37,239 nucleotides of DNA from Lysobacteraceae bacterium (GCA_021299185.1 JAJTHZ010000102.1:1-37239), one strand, 5' to 3'; shown: positions 14,397 through 24,023, numbered from the stretch's first letter. Program-made: numbers and translations. Notes: generated by a model not told the origin, from the letters alone.

Positions 14397-15346
14397 GCAA
14401 GCAAACCACCCACGACCTCGTCATCCTCGGCGGCACCGGCTTCGTCGGTAGCCACCTCGTGCCGCGCTTCGCGGCCGGCGGCCACCGCGTGCTGGTGCTC
14501 TCGCGCAACCGCGAGCAGCAACGCCACCTCGCGGTGATCCCCGAGGTCACCGTGCGCAGCGCGGATGTCTACGACCGCGCCGTGCTGGCGCGCCACTTCG
14601 CCGGCGCGCGGGCGGTGGTCAACCTGGTCGGCATCCTCAACGAATCCGGGTTCGACGGGTCCGGCTTCCGCCGCGCCCACGTCGAGCTGCCGACCACCGT
14701 GCTCGGCGCGATGGGCGATGCCGGCGTGCGCCGGCTGCTGCACATGAGTTCGCTGCGCGCCGGCGAGGGCGAGAGCCACTACCTTCGCACGCGCGGCGAG
14801 GCCGAGCGTCTGGTCAAGGCGTCCGGCACCGACTGGACCATCTTCCAGCCGTCGGTGATCTTCGGCCCCGGCGACGGCCTGTTCACCCGCTTCGCCGGGC
14901 TGCTGCGGCTGGCGCCGTTCATGCCGCTCGGCCGGCCCGGGGCGAAGCTCGCGCCGGTCTACGTCGGGGACGTCTGCGAGGCCTTCGTGCGCGCGCTCGG
15001 CGACGCCACCACCATCGGCCGCAGCTACGAACTGTACGGCGAGCCGATGACGCTGCGCGAGATCGTCGCCTACACCCGCGAGCACCTGGGGCTCACGCGC
15101 CCGATCATCGGCCTGCCCGACCCGCTGGGCTGGCTGCAGGCCGCCCTGCTGGGGCTGGTGCCGGGCAAGCCGATGTCGCTGGACAACTGGAAGTCGCTGG
15201 CGGTGGACTCGGTGGGACGCAGCGACGGACTCGCCGCGCTCGGCATCCCGCATACGCCGGTGTCCGCCATCGTGCCGCGCATGCTGCTCGGCGAACTCGG
15301 CAAGCAGGATGAACTCGACCGCTATCGCCAGCGTCGCGAGCCCTGA
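14393..15346 (+). CDS. NAD(P)-binding protein, complex I NDUFA9 subunit-like
   Basis: A 317-residue atypical short-chain dehydrogenase/epimerase-type protein. The nucleotide-binding motif GGTGFVGSHL lies at about residues 13-22, followed by RSADVYD and VVNLVGILNESG, where NDUFA9-like proteins differ from sugar epimerases. The usual catalytic YxxxK is replaced by YLRTRGEAE, and IFQPSVIFGPGDG follows. The C-terminal part (GKPMSLDNWKSLAVDS) is also typical of this group. Its bacterial role is poorly defined; relatives bind a nucleotide and are thought to act in ubiquinone or complex I related processes. It starts in an ATGA overlap with slt, which argues for a shared transcript. Its TGA abuts the stop of the convergent haemoglobin gene (TGATCA, 15344-15349). 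Confidence 0.88.
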   Translation: MSKQTTHDLVILGGTGFVGSHLVPRFAAGGHRVLVLSRNREQQRHLAVIPEVTVRSADVYDRAVLARHFAGARAVVNLVGILNESGFDGSGFRRAHVELPTTVLGAMGDAGVRRLLHMSSLRAGEGESHYLRTRGEAERLVKASGTDWTIFQPSVIFGPGDGLFTRFAGLLRLAPFMPLGRPGAKLAPVYVGDVCEAFVRALGDATTIGRSYELYGEPMTLREIVAYTREHLGLTRPIIGLPDPLGWLQAALLGLVPGKPMSLDNWKSLAVDSVGRSDGLAALGIPHTPVSAIVPRMLLGELGKQDELDRYRQRREP

Positions 15347-15787
15347 TCACTGCCCCACGACATCGCCGCGCATCGGCTCCAGCACCGAGAGCAGGATCAA
15401 CTGGTGCTCGTCGGTGACGCCGACCCGCGTCATCGCGCGCACCGTGGCCTCGATGAAGGCGTCGAACTCGGCCGGGGTGATCGCCATCCCCGAGTGCGCC
15501 TCGGCCATCGACAGGCCGGTGTAGGTGCAGCCGCCGCCGGTGGCCTCGCAGAACTGCTCGATCAGCCGCTCGCGCAGGTAGGCGAGGTCGGCGGCGGGCA
15601 GGTCGAACCGCGGCGCGATGCGTGGGTCGGCCTTGTATTCGGCCACCAGCGCGTCGACCAGTGCCGCCACCGCGTGCGCGCCGCCGAGCTGTTCGTACAG
15701 GCTCGGGGCGGCGGGCGGTTCGGCGGGACGCGGTGCGACGGCGCAGGCGGCGAGCAGCAGGGCGAAGCAGGCGACGAGGGCGCGCAT
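15347..15787 (-). CDS. Group 1 truncated haemoglobin with lipoprotein signal
   Basis: A 146-residue protein with a globin domain from about residue 29 ([20 protein letters not shown]). The proximal haem-binding His is H98 in [17 protein letters not shown], as in group 1 truncated haemoglobins, which bind O2, NO or CO. Unusually, the first 20 residues are a signal with a lipobox LLAAC (Cys15) and a Pro/Ala-rich tether, so the globin is predicted to be anchored in an envelope membrane rather than cytosolic. GGAG lies 5 bases before the ATG. The gene is divergent from cca and convergent with the NDUFA9-like gene. A role in periplasmic NO or oxygen handling is inferred. Confidence 0.88.
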   Translation of the reverse strand: MRALVACFALLLAACAVAPRPAEPPAAPSLYEQLGGAHAVAALVDALVAEYKADPRIAPRFDLPAADLAYLRERLIEQFCEATGGGCTYTGLSMAEAHSGMAITPAEFDAFIEATVRAMTRVGVTDEHQLILLSVLEPMRGDVVGQ

Positions 15788-15862
15788 GGGGGCTCCGGGC
15801 GGTGCCGACGCGCACAGCGCGCGTCGTATCCTGTGGTCCTACGTGGCGAACGGGCGATCCGG

Positions 15863-17098
15863 ATGCAGGTCTACCTGGTGGGCGGTGCGGTACGCGACAC
15901 CCTGCTGGGGCGGCCGGTGGCCGACCGCGACTGGGTGGTGGTCGGCGCCACGCCGGAGACGATGCGCGAACGCGGCTTCCGGTCCGTCGGCCGCGACTTC
16001 CCGGTGTTCCTGCATCCCGAGACGCAGGAGGAATACGCGCTGGCGCGCACCGAGCGCAAGAGCGGGCACGGCTACCACGGCTTCACCTTCCACGCCGACC
16101 CCACGGTGACCCTGGCCGACGACCTGCAGCGGCGCGACCTGACGATCAACGCGATCGCCCGGCGCGACGACGGCACCCTGGTCGATCCGTACGGCGGCGT
16201 GCGCGATCTCGAGTCGCGGCTGCTGCGCCACGTGTCGCCGGCCTTCGTCGAGGACCCGCTGCGCGTGCTGCGGGTGGCGCGCTTCGCGGCGCGCTTCGCG
16301 CCGCTGGGGTTCCGCGTGGCCGACGAGACGCTGGCCCTGATGCGCGACATCGCGCGCGCCGGCGAGCTGTCGCACCTGGTGCCCGAGCGCGTGTGGGCCG
16401 AGACCGAGAAGGCGCTGCGCGAGCCGCGGCCGGGCGTGTTCCTGCGCGTGCTGCGCGAGGCCGGCGCGCTGGCCGTGCTGCTGCCGGAACTCGACCGCCT
16501 GTACGGCGTGCCGCAGCGCCCCGAATACCACCCGGAGATCGACGCCGGCGTGCACCAGGAGATGGTCAGCGACATGGCCGCGCGACTCGCGCCCGGCGAT
16601 GCCGTGGTCGGCTTCGCCGCGCTGCTGCACGACCTCGGCAAGGGGCTGACGCCGGCCGACCAGTGGCCGCGGCACATCGGCCACGAGCACGCCGGCCTGC
16701 CGCTGGTCGAGGCGGTCTGCACGCGCCTCAAGGTACCCGCCGAACACGCCGCATGCGCGCGCCACGCCTGCCGCCACCACCTCGACGTGCACCGCGCGGC
16801 CGAACTCAAGCCGCGCACCGTGCTGTCGCTGCTGGAGGGCATCGACGCCTTCCGCCGCCCCGAGCGCCTGCGCGTGCTGCTGCTGGCCTGCGAGGCCGAC
16901 CAGCACGGCCGCCTCGGGCGCGAGGACGCCGACTACCCGCAGGGGCGCTTCCTGCACGCCTGCTACGACGCCGCGCGCGCCGTCACCGCCGCGCCCTTCG
17001 TCGCCCAGGGCCTATCCGGCGAGGCGATCGGCGCTGCGATCCAGCAGGCCCGGGTCGAGGCCATCGCGCACCTGCGCGAGGTGCACTTCAAGTCCTGA
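15863..17098 (+). CDS. cca: Multifunctional CCA-adding tRNA nucleotidyltransferase
   Basis: A 411-residue class II nucleotidyltransferase that adds or repairs the 3' CCA end of tRNA. It opens with [16 protein letters not shown] and the metal-binding DRD (D21 and D23), then [10 protein letters not shown] and the [16 protein letters not shown] motif. The C-terminal HD domain carries H256-D257 (LLHDLGKG) and GHEHAG, so the 2',3'-cyclic phosphodiesterase and phosphatase activities known for the gammaproteobacterial enzyme are likely. Length matches E. coli Cca. The ATG at 15863 begins exactly at the family N-terminus; a possible -10 (TATCCT) lies at 15827-15832. Tandem REP elements follow. Confidence 0.96.
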   Translation: MQVYLVGGAVRDTLLGRPVADRDWVVVGATPETMRERGFRSVGRDFPVFLHPETQEEYALARTERKSGHGYHGFTFHADPTVTLADDLQRRDLTINAIARRDDGTLVDPYGGVRDLESRLLRHVSPAFVEDPLRVLRVARFAARFAPLGFRVADETLALMRDIARAGELSHLVPERVWAETEKALREPRPGVFLRVLREAGALAVLLPELDRLYGVPQRPEYHPEIDAGVHQEMVSDMAARLAPGDAVVGFAALLHDLGKGLTPADQWPRHIGHEHAGLPLVEAVCTRLKVPAEHAACARHACRHHLDVHRAAELKPRTVLSLLEGIDAFRRPERLRVLLLACEADQHGRLGREDADYPQGRFLHACYDAARAVTAAPFVAQGLSGEAIGAAIQQARVEAIAHLREVHFKS

Positions 17099-17104
17099 CG
17101 TCGC

Positions 17105-17370
17105 GGTCGCGCGCAAGCGCGCTCCTACGGAAGCAGGCTGTCGTAGGAGCCCGCTTGCGGGCGACCGCGGCATCTGGGTCTTGTCGCACCGCGAGAGCTG
17201 CCGGTCGCGCGCAAGCGCGCTCCTACGGAAGCGGATTGTCGTAGGCGCCCGCTTGCGGGCGACCGCGGCATCTGGGTCTTGCCGCACCGCGAGAGCTGCC
17301 GGTCGCGCGCAAGCGCGCTCCTACGGAAGCGGGCTGTCGTAGGAGCCCGCTTGCGGGCGACCGCGACACA
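17105..17370. repeat. Tandem REP/BIME array, three copies of a 98-bp unit
   Basis: The unit starts GGTCGCGCGC at 17105, 17203 and 17301, exactly 98 bases apart. Each has two REP-type hairpins in opposite orientation: GTCGCGCGCAAGCGCGCTCC and GTAGGAGCCCGCTTGCGGGC, separated by TACGGAAGC(A/G)G. The 98-base period also includes a non-hairpin spacer (CATCTGGGTCTTG ... GAGAGCTGCC), which is nearly identical in both gaps, so the array grew by tandem duplication of the whole unit. It fills the gap between the convergent cca and efflux genes; 17099-17413 contains no gene. The same REP family recurs after dnaG. Confidence 0.9.
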
Positions 17371-17413
17371 CCGGTCCGGCCGCGCGACCCGACGCCGCGA
17401 TCTCGCGCCCGGT

Positions 17414-18874
17414 TCAGCGTGCCGCTGGCGCGGCCTCGGCGGCCGGGTCGGCGTCGGGCGCGCGCGCGAAGTCCCCAGCCAGCGCCTTGTACAACGCCGC
17501 CAGCGCGGTCGCGCGCTGCGCCACCGCGGTGGCGTACTGGTCCTCGAGGTCGAGCTGGGTCCGTTCGGCATCCAGCACGACCAGGGTGTCGGCGGCGCCG
17601 GCGTCGAAGCGCAGGCGCGCCAGCGCGGTCGCATCGCGGCCGCGCTGGACCGCCTGCTCCAGCGCGCCGGCCGTGCGATTGGCCGCGCGGTAGCCGGCCA
17701 GCGCGTTCTCGGTCTCCTCCAGCGCGAGCAGCACGACCTCGTCGTAGCGCGCGAGCGCGCCGGCCGCACGCGCCTCGGCGCCGCGAACGCGCTGGCGCAC
17801 GCTGCCCACGTCGAGGAAGCTCCACGACAGCGAGGGGCCGAAGTTCCAGCGCTCGGCGAACGACTCGCCGAGGTCGCCGAAGGACTGCGCGGTCCAGCCT
17901 CCGGCGCCCAGCAGGGTCAGGCGCGGGAAGAATTCGGACACCGCGATCCCGACCCGCGCGGTCGCGGCCGCCAGTTCGCGCTCGGCCTGGCGGATGTCGG
18001 GACGACGCCGCAGCCAATCCTCCGGCGTGCCGATCTCGACCAGGGCCGGCATCGCCGGCAGCGGCGCCGGCGGGCCGAGCACCTCGCGCAGGGCGTCGAC
18101 CGGCAGCGCGGTGAGGACCGCGAGCCGCTGCTCCTGGCGCGCCACCGCGGCCTCGGTCCCGGGCAGGCGCGAGGCGATCGACAGGCCGAGTGCGTTGGAG
18201 CGCGCCACGTCGAGTTCGGTGCCGCGCCCGGCATCGCGACGCAGTTCCAGCAGGGCGAGGTTCTCGGCCAGGTTCTCGACGTTGCGCCGCTGCACGCGCA
18301 GGCGCTCCTGCTCCGCGCGCAGGTTGAAGTAGGCCTGCGCCACCTCGGCCACCACCGACTGGCGCGCCGCCTCGAGCGCCGCCGCGGCGGCCTCCTCGTC
18401 GGCGCGTACCGCCTTGCGCGCATTGCGCGCGCGGCCGAACAGGTCGATCTCCCAACTGGCATCGAAGCCCGCCCGGTAGGTGTCCGTGCGACCGATGTCC
18501 GGCGGAATGAAGGGATCGCGTCCGCTGGGCTTGCTGCGGTCGCCGGATGCGGACGCGGTCACCACCGGGAACAGGGCGAAGCTCTCCAGGCCGCGCAGCG
18601 CGCGCGCCTCGTCGAGGCGCGCCACCGCCTGCGCCAGCGTGCGGTTGCCGGCCAGCGCGCGGTCGATCAGGGCGACCAGCACCGGATCGTCGAACGAGGC
18701 CCACAGCGCGGACGCGGGCGGCGCGGGCGCGAAGTGGTCGGCGTTGGCTTCGACGAAGGCGGCCGGCGCGGGCGTGTCGGGCCGCACGTAGTCGGGGCCG
18801 ACGGTGCAGCCGGCGAGTGCGAGCACCAGCGCCAGCGGCAGGCCGCGGCGCGCGAGGGAATCACGGTCAAGCAT
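17414..18874 (-). CDS. RND efflux outer membrane channel (OprM/NodT family lipoprotein)
   Basis: A 486-residue outer membrane factor that forms the exit duct of the tripartite pump. The N-terminal signal ends in a lipobox LALAGC followed by TVGPDYVRP, the usual start of mature NodT-type proteins. Two homologous OEP halves are visible: LIDRALAGNRTLAQAVARLDEAR with SWEIDLFGRARNARKA in the first, and LRRRPDIRQAERELAAATARVGIAVSEFFPRLTL in the second, ending with a Pro/Ala-rich tail. It is the last gene of the efflux operon; its ATG lies 8 bases inside the permease stop region, so translation is coupled. REP elements lie just downstream. Confidence 0.93.
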   Translation of the reverse strand: MLDRDSLARRGLPLALVLALAGCTVGPDYVRPDTPAPAAFVEANADHFAPAPPASALWASFDDPVLVALIDRALAGNRTLAQAVARLDEARALRGLESFALFPVVTASASGDRSKPSGRDPFIPPDIGRTDTYRAGFDASWEIDLFGRARNARKAVRADEEAAAAALEAARQSVVAEVAQAYFNLRAEQERLRVQRRNVENLAENLALLELRRDAGRGTELDVARSNALGLSIASRLPGTEAAVARQEQRLAVLTALPVDALREVLGPPAPLPAMPALVEIGTPEDWLRRRPDIRQAERELAAATARVGIAVSEFFPRLTLLGAGGWTAQSFGDLGESFAERWNFGPSLSWSFLDVGSVRQRVRGAEARAAGALARYDEVVLLALEETENALAGYRAANRTAGALEQAVQRGRDATALARLRFDAGAADTLVVLDAERTQLDLEDQYATAVAQRATALAALYKALAGDFARAPDADPAAEAAPAAR

Positions 18875-21800
18875 GGCTCACCTCCACGGCCTGGCGGCGC
18901 TCGAAGCGCTGCGCGAGGCGTCGGATCACGACATAGAACACCGGCGTGAAGAACAGGCCGAAGAAGGTCACGCCGAGCATGCCGAAGAACACCGTCACGC
19001 CCATCACGTGGCGCACTTCGGCGCCGGCCCCGCCGGCGAACACCAGCGGCAGCACGCCCATGATGAAGGCGAACGAGGTCATCAGGATCGGGCGCAGGCG
19101 CAGGCGGCAGGATTCGACCGCCGCCTCGACGATCCCGCGGCCCTGCTGCTCCAGCTCGCGCGCGAACTCCACGATCAGGATCGCGTTCTTGCAGGCCAGG
19201 CCCATCAGCACCACCAGGCCGATCTGGGTGAACACGTTCATGTCGATGATGGTCGGTGGCGCCGCGGTCATCGGGTTGATCCAGCCGAGGATGATCTGCG
19301 CCACGAACCACAGGCCGTTGATCTGGTTGAGCACCCAGATGCCGGCCAGCGCCGACAGCAGGCACAGCGGCACGATCAGGATCACCGCCAGCGGCAGCGA
19401 CCAGGATTCGTACAGCGCGGCCAGCACCAGGTACACGAACAGCACGCACAGCGGCAGCACCAGAAACTGCGCGACGCCCTGGTTCACCTGCTGGTAGGTC
19501 AGGCCGGTGAACTCCAGCGTCATGCCGCGCGGCAGGATCTGGTCGGCGGTCTCGCGCGCGATCCGCACCGCATCGCTGCTGCTCACCGCGGCGGGATCGA
19601 ACGGGCTCGCGCTGACGTCGGCCGCCGGATAGCCGTTGTAGCGCACCACGGGATCGGGTCCGAAGCTCGGCACCATCTCGACCACGCTGCCGAGCGGCAC
19701 CATCTCGCCACGCTCGTTGCGGACCTGCAGGCGCGCCACGTCGCCGACCTCGTCGCGGAACGGCGCGTCGGCCTGCGCGTAGACCGAATAGGTGCGGCCG
19801 AACAGGTTGAAGTCGTTGACGTAGGCGCTGCCGAGGTAGACCTGCAGGGTGTCGTAGACGTCGGTCAGCCGCAGGCCCGATTCCTTGACCTTGGTGCGGT
19901 CGACGACCGCGTCGATCTGCGGGACGTTGGCCTGGAAGGACGAGAACGCCGATCCAGGGCCGAAGCCCGGCAACTGGCTGATGGTGCCGGTGAAGGCCTG
20001 GGTCGATGCGTTCAGTTCGCCGTAGCCGACGCGCTGGCGGTCCTGCACATAGGCTTCGACGCCCGCCGCGTTGCCGTAGCCGAACACCGGCGGCGGCATG
20101 AAGGCGAAGGCCATGCCGTCCTGGATCGCCCCGAACTGCGCGGTCAGGTCGCCGGCGATCGCGGCCGCAGGTTTGGGCAGCTCGTGCGGCTCGTCGAGGC
20201 CGATGAACATCACGCCGACGTTGGGGGTGCTCACGAAATGCACCGCGTTGAGGCCGGGGAACTGCACCACGTCGGCCACGCCGGGCGTAGCCAGCGCGAT
20301 CTCGCCCATGCGCTTCATCGCGGCCTCGGTGCGCTCCAGGCTGGAGCCCTCCGGCAACTGCACGCCGGCGAACAGGTACTGCTTGTCCTGGGTCGGGATG
20401 AAGCCGCCCGGGATCTGGGTGAAGCCCAGCACGGTCACCACCAGCAGCACGCCGTAGATCGCGAGCAGGCGCGGCGCGCGCGCGATGGTGCCGCCGATGC
20501 GGCCCGAGTAGCGCTCGCTGGAACGCTTGAAGCGCGCGTTGAACCAGGTGAAGAAGCGCCCGAACACGCGGTCGATGCCGCGCGACAGCGTGTCCTTCTT
20601 CGCCCCGTGCGGCTGCAGCAGCACCGCGGCCAGCGCCGGGCTCAAGGTCAGCGAGTTGAACGCCGAGATCAGCACGGAAGCCGCGATGGTGACCGCGAAC
20701 TGGCGGTAGAACTGGCCGGTCACGCCGTCGATGAAAGCGATCGGCACGAACACCGCGGCCAGCACCAGCGAGATGGCGACGATCGGGCCCGACACCTCGC
20801 CCATCGCCTTGTGCGCGGCCTCCAGCGGGCTCAGGCCCTCCTCGATGTGGCGCTCGACGTTCTCCACCACCACGATCGCGTCGTCGACCACGATGCCGAT
20901 CGCCAGCACCAGGCCGAACAAGGTCAGCACGTTGATCGAGTAGCCGAGCAGCAGCAGCACGGCGAAGGTGCCCACGATCGACACCGGCACGGCCAGCAGC
21001 GGGATGATCGAGGCGCGCCAGGTCTGCAGGAACACCACCACCACCAGCACCACCAGCAGCACGGCTTCGAGCAGGGTTGTGATCACCGAGTCGACCGAGG
21101 CACGCACGAACACCGTCGGGTCGTAGGCAATGGCATAGTCCACGCCCTCGGGGAACCCCTCCTTCAGTTCCTCCATCTTCGCGCGCACGGCATCCGACAG
21201 GGCGATCGAGTTGGCGCCCGGCGCCTCGAAAATGACGATCGCGGCCGCCTCGTCGTTGTTGAGGTAGGAATTGAGCGCGTAGGTGTTCGAGCCCAGCTCC
21301 ACCCGGGCCACGTCGCGCAGACGGGTGACTGCGCCGTCGGCGCCGGTCTTGAGCACGATCTCGCCGAACTGCTCCGGTGTCTCGAGGCGCCCACGCGCAT
21401 TGACAAGCAGCTGCACCGCCGCCCCGCTGGGCTGCGGCGAGGCGCCGATCGCGCCGGCCGAGACCTGCACGTTCTGCTCGCGGATCGCGCCGACGATGTC
21501 CAGCGCGGTCAGGCCGCGCTGCGCGGCCTGGTCGGGATCGATCCAGATCCGCATCGCGTAGTTGCCGGCGCCGAAGGCCTGGGCGAGGCCCACGCCGTCG
21601 AGCCGCGCCAGTTCATCCTTGACGTTGAGGTTGGCAAAGTTCGACAGATAAAGCCCGTCGTAGCGCCCGTCCGGGGAGATGAGATGAACCACCATCGTGA
21701 TGTTGGGCGAGGTCTTGGCGGTGGTCACACCCAGTGCGCGCACCGCTTCGGGCAGGCGCGGCAGGGCCTGCGCGACGCGGTTCTGCACCTGCACGGCGGC

Positions 21801-22127
21801 GATGTCGATGTCGGTGCCGAGCGCGAAGGTCACGTTGAGCACGACCGTACCGTCGGACGAGGCCGCCGACTTCATGTAGATCATGTTCTCGACGCCGTTG
21901 ATCGTCTCCTCCAGCGGAGCGGCCACGGTGTCGGCGATGGTCATCGGGTTGGCGCCGGGGTAGATCGCCGTGACCTGCACGGTCGGCGGCGCCACCTCGG
22001 GGTATTCGGTGACCGGCAGGTTGGGGATCGCGATCAGGCCGGCGATGAAGACGAAGATCGACAGCACCGCCGCGAGGATCGGGCGGTCGATGAAGACCCG
22101 CGAAAGATCAGTGTGCGTGGAGGCCAT
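18867..22127 (-). CDS. RND multidrug efflux permease, MexF-like
   Basis: A 1086-residue inner membrane proton/drug antiporter of the HAE-1 family. The N-terminus FIDRPILAAVLSIFVFIAGLIAI is the first of twelve membrane helices. The proton-relay Asp pair sits in GIVVDDAIVVVENVERH. The porter domain has MVVHLISPDGRYDGLYLSN and NVKDELARLDGVG, which are closer to MexF than to AcrB or MexB. Two large periplasmic loops and two six-helix blocks give the usual duplicated layout. It is separated from the adaptor gene by 3 bases and overlaps the channel gene by 8. Substrates cannot be told from sequence; MexF relatives export chloramphenicol, quinolones and trimethoprim. Confidence 0.95.
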   Translation of the reverse strand: MASTHTDLSRVFIDRPILAAVLSIFVFIAGLIAIPNLPVTEYPEVAPPTVQVTAIYPGANPMTIADTVAAPLEETINGVENMIYMKSAASSDGTVVLNVTFALGTDIDIAAVQVQNRVAQALPRLPEAVRALGVTTAKTSPNITMVVHLISPDGRYDGLYLSNFANLNVKDELARLDGVGLAQAFGAGNYAMRIWIDPDQAAQRGLTALDIVGAIREQNVQVSAGAIGASPQPSGAAVQLLVNARGRLETPEQFGEIVLKTGADGAVTRLRDVARVELGSNTYALNSYLNNDEAAAIVIFEAPGANSIALSDAVRAKMEELKEGFPEGVDYAIAYDPTVFVRASVDSVITTLLEAVLLVVLVVVVFLQTWRASIIPLLAVPVSIVGTFAVLLLLGYSINVLTLFGLVLAIGIVVDDAIVVVENVERHIEEGLSPLEAAHKAMGEVSGPIVAISLVLAAVFVPIAFIDGVTGQFYRQFAVTIAASVLISAFNSLTLSPALAAVLLQPHGAKKDTLSRGIDRVFGRFFTWFNARFKRSSERYSGRIGGTIARAPRLLAIYGVLLVVTVLGFTQIPGGFIPTQDKQYLFAGVQLPEGSSLERTEAAMKRMGEIALATPGVADVVQFPGLNAVHFVSTPNVGVMFIGLDEPHELPKPAAAIAGDLTAQFGAIQDGMAFAFMPPPVFGYGNAAGVEAYVQDRQRVGYGELNASTQAFTGTISQLPGFGPGSAFSSFQANVPQIDAVVDRTKVKESGLRLTDVYDTLQVYLGSAYVNDFNLFGRTYSVYAQADAPFRDEVGDVARLQVRNERGEMVPLGSVVEMVPSFGPDPVVRYNGYPAADVSASPFDPAAVSSSDAVRIARETADQILPRGMTLEFTGLTYQQVNQGVAQFLVLPLCVLFVYLVLAALYESWSLPLAVILIVPLCLLSALAGIWVLNQINGLWFVAQIILGWINPMTAAPPTIIDMNVFTQIGLVVLMGLACKNAILIVEFARELEQQGRGIVEAAVESCRLRLRPILMTSFAFIMGVLPLVFAGGAGAEVRHVMGVTVFFGMLGVTFFGLFFTPVFYVVIRRLAQRFERRQAVEVSHA

Positions 22128-22130
22128 GGC

Positions 22131-23369
22131 TCAGCCCTTGCCGCCTTCGGCGGCGGGCGCGGCCGCGGGCGCCGCCACCACCGTGTTCGGCGCGTCCATC
22201 GGCACCTCGACCGGTGCGACCGGCGCGCCGGGGAAGAAGATCTTGCGCATGCCGTTGACCACCACCTGGTCGGTTGGCGCGAGGCCCTGCTCGACCACCA
22301 CCAGGCCGTCGATCGTCGGACCGAGCACCACGTCCTTGCGCACCGCGCCGGTGTAGGCCGGCCCGCCCTGCGGCGACGTCACCTGCCCGGCGACGTAGAC
22401 GTAGCGGCGGTCCTGGTCGGTCAGCACCGCCTGCGGATGGACCAGCAGCGCGTCGCGCTCGCCCGAGCCCAGCAGCTGCACGCGCGCGAACAGGCCCGGG
22501 GTGAAGCGGCCGTCGGGGTTCGGCAGTTCGGCGCGCGCGAGGATGGTGCCGGTGGCGGGATCGACCGCGTTGTCGACGAACACCACGCGGCCCTCGTGCG
22601 GGAAGCCGCTTTCGTTGGCCAGCGCCACGCGGACCGGGTTCTGCACCTCGCGCGAGCTCGGCCGCGAGCCCTCGCGCGCCATGTCCTGGTAGCGCAGGTA
22701 GGCGCGCTCGTCGCCGCGGAAGGTGACGAAGACCGGGTCGAGGCTGACCACCGTGGTCAGCACCGGATCGCCGGCGCCCACCAGGTTGCCCACGCGCAGG
22801 CGCGCGAGGCTGGCGCGGCCGTCGATCGGCGAGGTCACGCGGGTGAAGCCGAGGTTGAGCGCGGCCTGGCGGGCCTGCGCCTCCGTCGCCTTGAGGTCGG
22901 CCTCGGCGCGCTGCAGCTCGCCGCGGCGCTGCTCGAGTTCCTCGGTGGACGCCGCGCGCGCGGCGGCGAGCTTCTCGGTGCGCGCGAACTCGGTGCGCGC
23001 GACCTCCACCCGGGTCGCGGCGCTGGCCACGGCGGCCTGCGCGCTGTCGGCGGCCGCGCGGTATTCACGGTCGTCGATGGTGAACAGCAGGTCACCGCGC
23101 TGGACCACCGCGCCGTCCTCGAAGTGCACGCCGGCGAGGTAGCCCGCCACGCGCGGGCGGATCTCGACCGATTCGATGGCCTCGATGCGGCCGGTGAACT
23201 CGTCCCACTGCGCGACGCGCTTGGCCACCACGGTGGCCACGTTGACCTCGGTGGGCGGCATCTGCGGCGGACCACCGCCGCCGCCGCAGGCGGCGAGCAG
23301 GGCGCTGGCAGCGAGCGCGATGGCCAGCGCGGCGAGGCGCGGCGGCGAATTCAGGGGCCGGGTGTTCAT
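22131..23369 (-). CDS. RND efflux periplasmic adaptor, MexE-like
   Basis: A 412-residue membrane fusion protein linking permease and channel. The N-terminal signal carries a lipobox LLAAC, so it is a lipoprotein. VAQWDEFTGRIEAIESVEIRPRV is a near-textbook MexE-type start of the lipoyl/barrel-sandwich domain, followed by a coiled-coil hairpin (about 110-175, with repeated Ala/Glu/Arg heptads), the second lipoyl half (VTSPIDGRASLARLRVGNLV), the beta-barrel and a C-terminal membrane-proximal domain with an Ala/Pro-rich tail. The ATG at 23369 overlaps the tetR stop by four bases (ATGA). It is the second gene of the operon. Confidence 0.94.
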   Translation of the reverse strand: MNTRPLNSPPRLAALAIALAASALLAACGGGGGPPQMPPTEVNVATVVAKRVAQWDEFTGRIEAIESVEIRPRVAGYLAGVHFEDGAVVQRGDLLFTIDDREYRAAADSAQAAVASAATRVEVARTEFARTEKLAAARAASTEELEQRRGELQRAEADLKATEAQARQAALNLGFTRVTSPIDGRASLARLRVGNLVGAGDPVLTTVVSLDPVFVTFRGDERAYLRYQDMAREGSRPSSREVQNPVRVALANESGFPHEGRVVFVDNAVDPATGTILARAELPNPDGRFTPGLFARVQLLGSGERDALLVHPQAVLTDQDRRYVYVAGQVTSPQGGPAYTGAVRKDVVLGPTIDGLVVVEQGLAPTDQVVVNGMRKIFFPGAPVAPVEVPMDAPNTVVAAPAAAPAAEGGKG

Positions 23370-24013
23370 GTGGATCTTCCTTTGCCTTTCGCGGCGGTCT
23401 TTCTGGTGTTCGGGCGGGGCGCGCCGGCAGCGGGGCGACGCGCGGCGGGGGGCGGCGCTGTCTCGCCCGCGCCGAACGATTCGGCGGCGAGCGACTCCAG
23501 CAGTTCGACATAGCGGCGCCGCACGGCCGGCGGCAGTTCGAGGAACCCGAAGGTCTCCATCCAGAACAGGCCGTCGGCGGCGAGCCGCACCATCAGGCGG
23601 CGCAGTTCGGCTTCCGACCAGTGTGCGGCCATGACCTGGGCGCGATAGAAGTCGCGGCAGGACGAGAGCAGGTCGGGATCGTGGGCGACCGCGCTCAGCA
23701 TGCCGGACACGAAGCGCCGGTGGTCTTCGTCGTGGTCGGTCGCGGCGCGCACGTAGGCGACCACGTCGGCGCTGCGCGGACACTCGCAGGCCGCGCGGTG
23801 CGAGGCCAGGGTGGCGGCCCACTGGTCGCGGTCGCGCTCGACCAGCGCGCGCAGCAGGTCTTCCTTGGTCGGGAAGTGGTAGGTGATGCCACCGCGGGTG
23901 ACCCCGCTGGCCGCCACCACCTCCTCGAAGGCGAGCGCCGCCGCGCCGCGCTCGCGCACCACGCGTCCAGCGGCTTCAAGGACCTTCAGGCGGGCTTTGG
24001 GAGTCCGGGCCAT
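23366..24013 (-). CDS. TetR-family repressor of the efflux operon
   Basis: A 215-residue one-component regulator. Residues 1-50 form the winged-free TetR helix-turn-helix (VLEAAGRVVRERGAAALAF, then ASGVTRGGITYHFPTKEDLL, with the recognition helix TRGGITYHF). The remaining ~130 residues form an all-helical ligand-binding domain with a TetR_C-like pattern, and a Pro/Lys-rich tail. Being first in the tetR-mfp-rnd-omp operon, with a perfect palindrome 11 bases ahead of its ATG, it most likely represses its own operon and is released by a pump substrate. The operon's translation is coupled by overlaps. No Shine-Dalgarno is evident before the ATG, so the mRNA leader may be very short. Confidence 0.92.
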   Translation of the reverse strand: MARTPKARLKVLEAAGRVVRERGAAALAFEEVVAASGVTRGGITYHFPTKEDLLRALVERDRDQWAATLASHRAACECPRSADVVAYVRAATDHDEDHRRFVSGMLSAVAHDPDLLSSCRDFYRAQVMAAHWSEAELRRLMVRLAADGLFWMETFGFLELPPAVRRRYVELLESLAAESFGAGETAPPPAARRPAAGAPRPNTRKTAAKGKGRST

Positions 24014-24023
24014 TCGATTTCTA

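Noticed and set aside
17105-17370. CRISPR-like array
   Set aside because: Only three units, and the parts between hairpins are identical copies rather than unique spacers; it is a REP array.
18804-23513. 1569-codon open frame on the plus strand opposite the efflux genes
   Set aside because: Exactly antisense to the RND operon, His/Arg/Gln-rich and lacking any domain; a shadow of the real genes.
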